Part shown: positions 1 to 6,966 of the stretch, piece after piece
Layout: every line of letters starts with the position of its first letter
How positions within the stretch are numbered: the stretch's first letter is position 1
Assembly (NCBI GenBank): GCA_035591015.1
Contig: JAXIUW010197843.1
Span: 1-10,257 of the forward strand
Reading direction: 5' to 3'
Source: Cephalothrix simula
Taxonomy: Eukaryota; Nemertea; Palaeonemertea; Archinemertea; Cephalotrichidae
DNA length: 10,257 bases
The notes under the pieces: model-generated
Told to the model about the DNA's origin: nothing
Databases searched by the model: none
The model's input: only the letters and a program-made list of their open reading frames with translations
Position numbers and translations under genes: made by a program

Positions 1-260
1 TGCTATTTAGCCCGTTAACTTGTAAATTCATTTCATTCTCATTTTCAATTCATTTGTGATATTTTTAGAAGTTGTTAAGAATAATGCGCGATTGAACGCC
101 CTTTCTTCTATATGTTAACCTATTAATTTCTTTTATACATTGTAGAAAAGTTTAATTATTTAATTTTTAAAAAGTTTTGGTTGTATGTAACGGACAACTG
201 TCCATTCAGAGAAAATAGGGATTGGCTTTTTGCTCTATGTTCACCTTCGGATTTGAATAA
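1..260. other. AT-rich non-coding DNA
   Basis: No open frame, splice-bounded exon, repeat or RNA gene is visible. The sequence is AT-rich with homopolymer runs. It forms the left flank of the composite repeat element that begins near 261. Confidence 0.7.
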
Positions 261-300
261 ACAAATGGATGGAAAAATTGGATGAGGCATGGTCGGAATT

Positions 301-937
301 TAGCTACCGGGCCCCCTCCGGTTTCTCGTATTAGGGGTATAGTAACCCCAATAACCTATATACAAATGGAAAGGGCATGCGAAATGGAGTGCAATGCTAG
401 TACCACCACCTGGTGGAGGGTGGTGGTTAGAAATGTCAGAAAAAAATGGCCGAAAACCAGAAAATTATTGATTTTTTAATTTGTGGCAAATAGGAAAATA
501 GACATAAACTACATGTATATATCCCTAGCAATGACATGCAAAGTGCAGTTAAATGGTGGTGGTTTCATGTCCCTACTACCACCTGGTGAAAAATGGTGGC
601 TCAAAATGTCGTAATCGAGAATTTTGACATTTTTGACTACCTTTCTCCACCATGTGCCTGTAGGTACATGAAACACGTCATTTTTACATGGCCTTCTTAG
701 GGCTGTATACTTAATGGGGGTTCCTATTTTCCCGTTTGCCACAAATCAAAATAATCAATAATTTGCTGATTTTCTGTTATTTATTTTGGATATTTTTAAC
801 CACCACTCTCCACCAGGTGGCGGAAGGGACATTAAACTATTACCATTTTACTCCATATCGCATGCCTTTTCCAGTGATATATAAGGTATGGGGGTTCCTA
901 TACCCCTAATATGAGAAACCCACGGGGGTGGCTAACT
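301..937. repeat. Long fold-back (inverted repeat), arms about 300 bp
   Basis: The left arm runs from about 301 to 610 and the right arm, reversed, from about 626 to 937. Paired landmarks: TTCTCGTATTAGGGGTAT 323-340 against 900-917; GGCATGCG 374-381 against 859-866; CCACCTGGTGGAG 406-418 against 808-820; TTTGTGGCAAA 480-490 against 735-745; AAAATGTC 603-610 against GACATTTT 626-633. All are centred at 612-620, with small indels. Each arm holds two diverged copies of a core of about 36 bp (CCACCTGGTGG, then a GGTGG-rich stretch, then AAATGTC): plus-strand copies near 402-437 and 575-610, minus-strand copies near 626-664 and 789-824. Short open frames here are by-products of the repeat. Confidence 0.8.
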
Positions 938-939
938 AA

Positions 940-1424
940 GAGGGCCTAGAAGGGGGTTTAACGGAGGCGGATTCCTTCTAAAATTTGCCAAATGGAGTGG
1001 ATTTTGACAAAATCAAGCAAGAGGATTTGGGTGACGGATTCTGAATTTCCGTGGGGAAATTGTCATAAACGGTCTCGGAAGACGGGTTGAAGGATTTCAC
1101 CTTGGCCTCGGAAGGATTATCTACGGCTCAAATAAAGTTTTATATCCAATTATTTACCCAATGCTTCGCTCGGCATTACTATTAAAGACATTTACCTTAA
1201 ATTTGGCAGTGCGGCCTCAATTTATCCACAATATATCCAATTTTTGTAAAAAATTATAATAAAATTTTATGTAAATTTACATGTAGGCAGATTACGCGGG
1301 TCCGGATGACGGATTTAGAAGTTTTTTGGCGGAGCGGATTTTGTCGAAAATTGGATGAATGGAATGGATTTTAGAGATTTAGGCGTGGTGGTATCGGATT
1401 GGATAACCCCCCTTCTAGGCCCTC
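940..1424. repeat. Inverted repeat pair enclosing a GGATT-rich block
   Basis: GAGGGCCTAGAAGGGGG at 940-956 is matched exactly in inverted orientation at 1408-1424, 17 of 17 bases, with weaker similarity (TAACTAA/TTAGTTG) on the outer side. The enclosed 450 bp has GGATT ten times on the plus strand and an AT-rich middle (about 1119-1290), and no coding sequence that I recognise. Confidence 0.65.
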
Positions 1425-1555
1425 AACTAACATCAAGATTGCCTCATCATCCAATATTTCCATCCATTTGTGTAATTAATATTCGTGCATTTTTTTCTAG
1501 CTTGGAAAAAGATAAAGCAGACGATGAAGCTCTTTCAAGAATACGAGGTAAATGA

Positions 1556-1659
1556 GTTATGAGTGTTTTCAGCAAAGTATTGAATGATTCTAATTATCAA
1601 TGACATCACATTGATTTGATTATGAACACTCATGATATTCTGAATCATTAGTTCATAAC
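1556..1659. repeat. Imperfect 104-nt palindrome
   Basis: Nested inverted matches share a centre near 1596-1616: GTTATGA 1556-1562 with TCATAAC 1653-1659; ATGAGTGTT 1559-1567 with AACACTCAT 1625-1633; AATGATTC 1583-1590 with GAATCATT 1642-1649; ATCAATG 1596-1602 with CATTGAT 1609-1615 (6-nt loop). Some pairs exclude each other, so alternative folds exist. It may be a remnant of a small fold-back element. Confidence 0.55.
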
Positions 1660-2308
1660 GAGCGATTAATTTTATTCTTAGAAATAAATATCAAGAAGAT
1701 GTTATCCTTGTCCTATATCTAAGCTAACAATACATGTAGTCTGAAAAAATCGAGCTTTTCCAGGCTTTTCATAATACAATTTTGTTATTTTTTCATAGTT
1801 TGTGCTCGAAATCGCTGTATCAAAGTTAGGTTTAATGTAGCCAACGGATGATTCCAAAGCATAGTGGTATTGAAGATATTTTCATTACATGTATTTTCAG
1901 ATTGGAAAACGGACAAATTGCAGAGGAACTGACTCGGAAAAATGAAAAAAAAAAGAATACTTCATGGCACCGAATCTTCACACAAACGTATTTTTCATCA
2001 TCTTTAAATCATGTAATTGGAGTTCTGTACACTTACACGGAGAAGCGATATATGACGAAAGTATTGAATGTGTTAGTACTGGATAGGTATGTGTTCATTT
2101 GGACAACAGCAATATGTTTTTTGAAAAATTGAATTTGTCTCTTATTTCTATATTAGAACATAGGTATCATCTTATGTACAAAATTGTAACATTTTAGTCA
2201 GAAAAAGAATAAATCTTTTTCTAGACATGCTATGATCCTTGTTCAGTCGGTTTTGGCAAGATAAATCGTTAAGCAAACAAATGAGCCCTCATTTGATTTT
2301 CTAGGAGC

Positions 2309-2333
2309 AAAATGGACTCCCGCAGTCCGTTTT
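2309..2333. repeat. Short hairpin
   Basis: AAAATGGACT at 2309-2318 and AGTCCGTTTT at 2324-2333 form a 10-bp stem with one mismatch (a U-G wobble in RNA) and a 5-nt loop, CCCGC. Function unknown. Confidence 0.45.
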
Positions 2334-2482
2334 AATGATTTTTAGACACTTTTAATGGGAAACCATAATTTTAACTTGGTGACCATGTAGAATAGATCAT
2401 ACATGTAGGGTTTTGACCCCTCGGGCGCGCCATATTCGTCATGGGTATTGGCTAGTGTGAATTCGAGTATCGCGAGTGGCAG

Positions 2483-2505
2483 ACGCTGGGTGGTCCAGCC
2501 AGCGT
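2483..2505. repeat. GC-rich hairpin in the 2.4-2.6 kb island
   Basis: ACGCTGG at 2483-2489 pairs with CCAGCGT at 2499-2505 across a 9-nt loop that itself holds GTGGTCCAG. It lies in the only clearly GC-richer non-coding stretch of the window. A tRNA-like box-B resemblance just upstream (2459-2471) is too weak to call a SINE. Confidence 0.4.
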
Positions 2506-2827
2506 TAAAAAAGTGGAGCGGGGATTAGGAACTGCGAAAGCACCGGAAGAGTTCTGTGTACTTCATAAGGGCTTGCAGTGACACCCCTTCTCTCTGGGAT
2601 AAAAACCTAGTGGTACAGTGTATATAGAAAATAGGAAAGAGTATATGACATTTCATTTCATTTCTTTTAGCATAATGTCTAAGATGGGAAAAAGTGACTA
2701 TTGAAAATTCATTCAGATTTATGTCAGGGTGGGGTCATAGAAAAATTTCACTTAAATAGGTGGTATAAAACCGAAAATACTAAAAAATGACCCGATGACC
2801 CCCATGTGTTAAATGAATGAAACCATC

Positions 2828-2850
2828 TTAACTTATACATGTATAGTTAA
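2828..2850. repeat. Near-perfect palindrome around TACATGTA
   Basis: A 12-bp perfect palindrome, TATACATGTATA (2834-2845), is flanked by TTAAC (2828-2832) and GTTAA (2846-2850) with one extra T at 2833. It is one of six TACATGTA sites in the window. Confidence 0.6.
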
Positions 2851-2993
2851 AGGGGATAAAACAGACGGAGAGTCTTGATTTGCCTAGCCACAAACGAAAT
2901 TGTTCTTGCCACTTGTGAGGCTTTAGCTAAGAGCTACCCCAAAACTCTGTTACGCCAAAGACCAGTAACTATTTTACTATATATACGTTAAAA

Positions 2994-2999
2994 TTTATT
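2994..2999 (-). terminator. Polyadenylation signal AATAAA of the NWD-like gene
   Basis: TTTATT on the plus strand reads AATAAA on the minus strand, beginning 25 bases past the stop codon. If used, cleavage would fall around 2970-2985 and the 3' UTR would be only about 40-55 nt. Position and spacing are seen; use is inferred. Confidence 0.6.
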
Positions 3000-3024
3000 A
3001 TCTGGTACATAATAGCTAAACTAT

Positions 3025-6000
3025 TTAAGAAAGAATGCACGCTTTTGATGTATGATTATGTTTTGAGTTATTCACTGCTTGAGAGTCAGCGGCTAACGCT
3101 TTTGCTCTTTTATACTTTGCAACATTAGCCGTAATTTTTACTGCTGCATTAAACGATAAATTTTGTTGTTTTGTGCCGATTTCAATTTTTTCGGCAGTTT
3201 TTTCTCCTTTTTTGTCTAGAGCTATGTTCTTTATCTCCGTCTGAGCTGGTTTCGAATTGTTATTGAATAGTTCCATTTTTTCTATTACAACTTCTATTTC
3301 AAATCTAGAACGTATCGATTTTAGAACTTCTCTACAATAATTATTCTCTGGGTCAACAATGTTAAGAGTTGTCAATGTACCATCAACTGAACCGAGAACG
3401 ATTGAGGCACCACCTTCTGTACCTACTATAGAATTCACACGTGCCTGGGCAATATAGTTCGCTAACATCTTTCCGTCAGATATTCTGAAAATTCGGAGAC
3501 TATTATGCCCAGAATGATAATATAACACATGTTGTCCGTCTTTTGTAAAACCGGTCATGACGCTGAAAACCCCTTCTGCTACACGAGGAACTAGAGTACG
3601 AACAGTTGCTCCTGTTTGTAAGTCCAAGATATAAAGTCCACCTATTGTAGGGGCTGATAATCCAAATTTTCCATTCGGAGTACACACCCCATTCCATTGA
3701 GGAATTGATCGGAGGAAATGTTTCTTTCTAACATCCACTATGTTACCTTTATCATTATCAATGATTGCAATATTTTGAGGAATATCAGGCATTGGAATCA
3801 ATTTTATGTATTCTTTGTAACCATCATATTTTAATGGCCAATCGTGTACATGAGTTCCAGTTTTGCTATGATAAAGGCTAAGAATATCCTGTTTATCATT
3901 TGATATCGCTGGTATTACAAAAAACAAGGTGCATGATGAAAGAACAGGTTCACGAAATGCTTTTCCATACTTAAACTGAAAACTAAAGGTTTCTTTGTTG
4001 CTTGGGAGTTCCCGTTGCGTAAGTCTTGCCATGCCGGTTGGGAGATCACAAATGTAGTTGTACTTATTTCCATCCTCTGTAAGTAAAATGAACCTACAGT
4101 CTTTCGCAGACTCCTGTTTTAATATTTTATTAGTTTCAATATCCCAAACAATTATCTTTCCAGATTCCGCACTGATCACATAATGTGCATCTGGTGTAAT
4201 ACACGCATGTGTAACAATTGCATTTCCAGTGCTTGAAAAGGTTGTTTTTAGTTGCCCTTTCTCAATGTCCCAAACCCCAACTGCTGAACGTGCAACCGAT
4301 GCTGCAATGTATGCATCTGTCGCAAGATTGATTGAATCGATTGCTTTTTCCATGCGTGGTAAAGTATGAACTGTATCGTTGATATTTTCAATGTTCCATA
4401 CTTTAATAGTTTTATCAATAGACGATGAGATCAGTAAATTTTGTTCCTCATTGGATATTGTTTTCAGAACTTTTATTCTTTCAAAGTGTCCTGCTAAGGT
4501 TATGGTTAACTCTGTCGTCTCAGTAGCCCAAATATAGATCACTTCTTTATTACACGCAATTAAAAATTTATTGTCAGCAGAAAATCCTAGCAGTGGTGGA
4601 CTGACTGGAAGGTTTCTAATTTCTCTTTCACCTCCCATTGGAAATTTCAAGATCTTCATTGTTTGATGGTATTTTAAAGTTAAATCCCAAAGTTTGTACC
4701 CATCACGGTACGTTGCAGCCAGGAATTCGTCGTCATTCGATAGTGTAAGATGATATACCTGATCGTTTCCAGCCTTGTCGTCAAGAGTTCTTTCAAACAC
4801 CCATTCGTCATTATTTATCTTATACTCAACAACTTGATCATCGCTAATATCGATGCATGTGTAAAGTGTTTTTAAATCTTTGGAAAATACCATACTGCTA
4901 TGACATTCAAAGTTTTGTAAATCACTATTTACCATATGGAGTATTAAATCTCTCTCTCCATCGTCTGGTTTGATTGATAAATATTGGCAATCATCCGATA
5001 TTATACCAAACCCAACAATGGTTCCTTTTAATGGCGCAGGGCTTCGACTGATAACAATACCTATATAGGAGCAAATGACCCATTCCTTACTGTTCCACAC
5101 TCCAAAGTTGTTTTTACTTGTGGTAATACCAATAATAGGCATCAATGGATCAAATATCTTGTTTATTATAGTCGTCTCACCCGTCAGAATTCTACAAATA
5201 ATGATATTATTTGTCGTTGTATATGTTACAGCGTAACAGTCATCCGGTGATAAGACTAGATCCTGCATTAACCCATCTGTAGGAGGTTCTATCTCTCGAA
5301 ACATTGCTGCAGTCTTCATATCCCAAATAATAAATTTATTTGACACGGATACAAGATAAGAAATGTTTGAAGTAACAGCTGCTCCAAATGGTGCTAACTC
5401 GTGTTTTTCAAAAGAGTACTTAAGTGGGCCACCAGGTGTGTGGAAGCAGTGGTGGGCTGGAACAAGGGCACAGTTATAAAGTCCATCAGTGTCACACTCA
5501 TTAATAAGTTTCCGGATATACGGACACTTTCCGTAATATGGAAGAAGTCTTCCAACTATTTGAGGACCTAGCATATCTGGGTTTTTATTCAAGACAGTGC
5601 TTGAAAGTCTCAAGGTGTCTGCAACTAATTTCATTTCTTTGTGAGTTTTCCCAGTGAAAGTTTGGTAGTGTTCCATAGCGTCTTCAAAATCTGCGATAAC
5701 AGCTTGAAGTGGCATGCAGCTTAGTTTAGCATGTAACCACTTATAGTTAAATAAAACCTCATTGAACAAGTCATCAAATCGATGGGAACGTACAAGATGA
5801 AATGGCATCTCACTGAGTTTTCTCAAGTTATGTCTTATTACCGCTCCTTCTTCGTTTACAATAACCAGGGGTTGTGGCATGACCTTTCGATCTGCTTCAT
5901 TTGGCAATTCTGCCACATCGAATCTCATTTTTTGTAAATCTGAAAACTCGCATGGCTTAGGCTTACTGGCCCATGTTCCACGGAAATACTCCGCAAGCAT

Positions 6001-6966
6001 AGAATGAATAGAGTTCAGAAAATTCACATTCTGGAAATACCGACTTCTGCTTGCTTCAATGAACTGTCTATGATACCAGTTTATAACATTGATACCATCC
6101 GCCTCACGTTCACTTAGGTAATGTGGAAGATCATTTCTAATTCTTGTCCATAATAGAGGTGGAATTCTTCTTACAGGTGGGAGATGATATTGATAGACGT
6201 CATTAAGGACATCTTCATCAAGTGATAGAAGATCCTCTAGTTCCGATTCAGAAATACCACTCTTAGAAGCTGTTATAAACCCTAACGCATGAGAAACTAA
6301 CTTTTGTCCATGCTGTATTTCAATTCTTTCGTACAACTGCATAATACTGTCATTTATTGAGTGTTTCAGTGTAGTTGTTGCAGGACTTGAGTAGGATTTC
6401 CACCTTATAATTTTATCAAACACCAGACGAACAAATAATGGTAAATTGCAATGTGTTAATGCCTCGTTAACAATATCCCACTGTTTCTCTGTTATTGCTC
6501 GATTACTTCCTCGAAGCCATGCAACTAAAATTGTACTGCTTAAGTTTTGTCCTAATGGTTTTATCTGAATGAAGTTCTCCTCATTTGGAACCATTTTTTT
6601 CAAAGTGTCAAGTATATCATAATAGTTTGGTAATGTTGAAACAACCACTTTGACATGATCAGGAATTTCACTTGGTAGCCAGTTGAGCTGATGTGCACCA
6701 TTAGCTCTTGAAAGCTGATCAAGAGAATCCAAAAACATTACTAGCGGTTTTTCAGCAGTCGCTGATTCAAGAATCTTTTTAAGGTGTTGTGTAACTAGTT
6801 GCAATTCACCTGGAATATCCTCTACTGGAAGATCATATGTATGTGATATCTGCTCACATAAACTAATGAGGAGGGGCAAAATTGAAGAACTGTCTGGTGA
6901 CGTCCCAAGAAATCGTAGAATAAGCACTGGTTGGCATTTGGACTTGTCTTTCATCCAACTCTTTAC
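3025..6966 (-). CDS. Terminal exon 8: rest of NACHT, winged-helix region, WD40 repeats, CILS tail
   Basis: 3942 nt including the TAA stop, acceptor TTTTACAG at 6968-6967. Visible residues 370-1682. The start VKSWMKDKSK follows ASE of exon 7; then LRFLGTSPDSSS, Walker B LVMFLDSLDQL (444-454) and the sensor-like strand VKVVVSTLPN. Around 606-681 is a winged-helix-like stretch with WYHRQFIEASRSRYF. WD40 strands end in FIIWDMK (914-920), KLWDLT (about 1127), IYIWATE (1179), IKVWNIE (1223-1229), VGVWDIEKG (1265), IIVWDIETN (1307), LYILDLQTG (1480) and LRIFRISDGK (1526); others are degenerate. The last 50 or so residues are Lys/Asn-rich and end SKACILS. The six codons before Val370 that read MPLILQ are intron sequence. 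Confidence 0.96.
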   Translation of the reverse strand, partial: VKSWMKDKSKCQPVLILRFLGTSPDSSSILPLLISLCEQISHTYDLPVEDIPGELQLVTQHLKKILESATAEKPLVMFLDSLDQLSRANGAHQLNWLPSEIPDHVKVVVSTLPNYYDILDTLKKMVPNEENFIQIKPLGQNLSSTILVAWLRGSNRAITEKQWDIVNEALTHCNLPLFVRLVFDKIIRWKSYSSPATTTLKHSINDSIMQLYERIEIQHGQKLVSHALGFITASKSGISESELEDLLSLDEDVLNDVYQYHLPPVRRIPPLLWTRIRNDLPHYLSEREADGINVINWYHRQFIEASRSRYFQNVNFLNSIHSMLAEYFRGTWASKPKPCEFSDLQKMRFDVAELPNEADRKVMPQPLVIVNEEGAVIRHNLRKLSEMPFHLVRSHRFDDLFNEVLFNYKWLHAKLSCMPLQAVIADFEDAMEHYQTFTGKTHKEMKLVADTLRLSSTVLNKNPDMLGPQIVGRLLPYYGKCPYIRKLINECDTDGLYNCALVPAHHCFHTPGGPLKYSFEKHELAPFGAAVTSNISYLVSVSNKFIIWDMKTAAMFREIEPPTDGLMQDLVLSPDDCYAVTYTTTNNIIICRILTGETTIINKIFDPLMPIIGITTSKNNFGVWNSKEWVICSYIGIVISRSPAPLKGTIVGFGIISDDCQYLSIKPDDGERDLILHMVNSDLQNFECHSSMVFSKDLKTLYTCIDISDDQVVEYKINNDEWVFERTLDDKAGNDQVYHLTLSNDDEFLAATYRDGYKLWDLTLKYHQTMKILKFPMGGEREIRNLPVSPPLLGFSADNKFLIACNKEVIYIWATETTELTITLAGHFERIKVLKTISNEEQNLLISSSIDKTIKVWNIENINDTVHTLPRMEKAIDSINLATDAYIAASVARSAVGVWDIEKGQLKTTFSSTGNAIVTHACITPDAHYVISAESGKIIVWDIETNKILKQESAKDCRFILLTEDGNKYNYICDLPTGMARLTQRELPSNKETFSFQFKYGKAFREPVLSSCTLFFVIPAISNDKQDILSLYHSKTGTHVHDWPLKYDGYKEYIKLIPMPDIPQNIAIIDNDKGNIVDVRKKHFLRSIPQWNGVCTPNGKFGLSAPTIGGLYILDLQTGATVRTLVPRVAEGVFSVMTGFTKDGQHVLYYHSGHNSLRIFRISDGKMLANYIAQARVNSIVGTEGGASIVLGSVDGTLTTLNIVDPENNYCREVLKSIRSRFEIEVVIEKMELFNNNSKPAQTEIKNIALDKKGEKTAEKIEIGTKQQNLSFNAAVKITANVAKYKRAKALAADSQAVNNSKHNHTSKACILS

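Larger units (their letters stand above)
261..1471. mobile_element. Composite non-autonomous inverted-repeat element, about 1.2 kb
   Basis: The outer arms are 261-285 and 1447-1471, in inverted orientation, matching at 24 of 25 bases; they begin ACAAATGGATGGAAA. Inward, similarity continues after a 3-base TGA difference (GGC at 286-288 against 1441-1443). Beyond 261 and 1471 it stops, which marks the termini. The interior has no transposase-like frame, so the element would be non-autonomous, MITE- or fold-back-like. No clear target-site duplication is seen: only a weak TAA-like match lies on both sides. It contains the fold-back at 301-937 and the inverted pair at 940-956/1408-1424. Confidence 0.6.
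1475..3024. other. Intergenic stretch with hairpins; no confident gene
   Basis: AT-rich except for a GC-richer island at about 2410-2600. It holds the 104-nt palindrome at 1556-1659, hairpins at 2309-2333 and 2483-2505, a near-perfect palindrome at 2828-2850, four TACATGTA octamers, and two weakly supported plus-strand exon candidates (1501-1547 and 1901-2086, possible AATAAA at 2208-2213). None gives a protein I recognise. Confidence 0.6.

Noticed and set aside
282-742. Short open frames at 282-479 (plus) and 509-742 (minus)
   Set aside because: Both lie within the fold-back repeat arms, show repeat-derived residues (TWW, VVVRNV / KVVKNV) in both, and match no protein family.
1355-1555. Open frame at 1355-1555 on the plus strand
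   Set aside because: It begins in the GGATT block and crosses the outer inverted-repeat arm; only its last 47 nt look exon-like, and that part is reported separately.
2440-2475. SINE with Pol III boxes (GAATTCGAGTATC resembles a B box; TGGCTAGTGTG resembles an A box)
   Set aside because: The two are adjacent rather than 30-50 nt apart and both have mismatches.
3503-3697. Second minus-strand open frame inside the WD40 exon
   Set aside because: It overlaps the large exon in another frame, with low-complexity Ser/Tyr content: a shadow.
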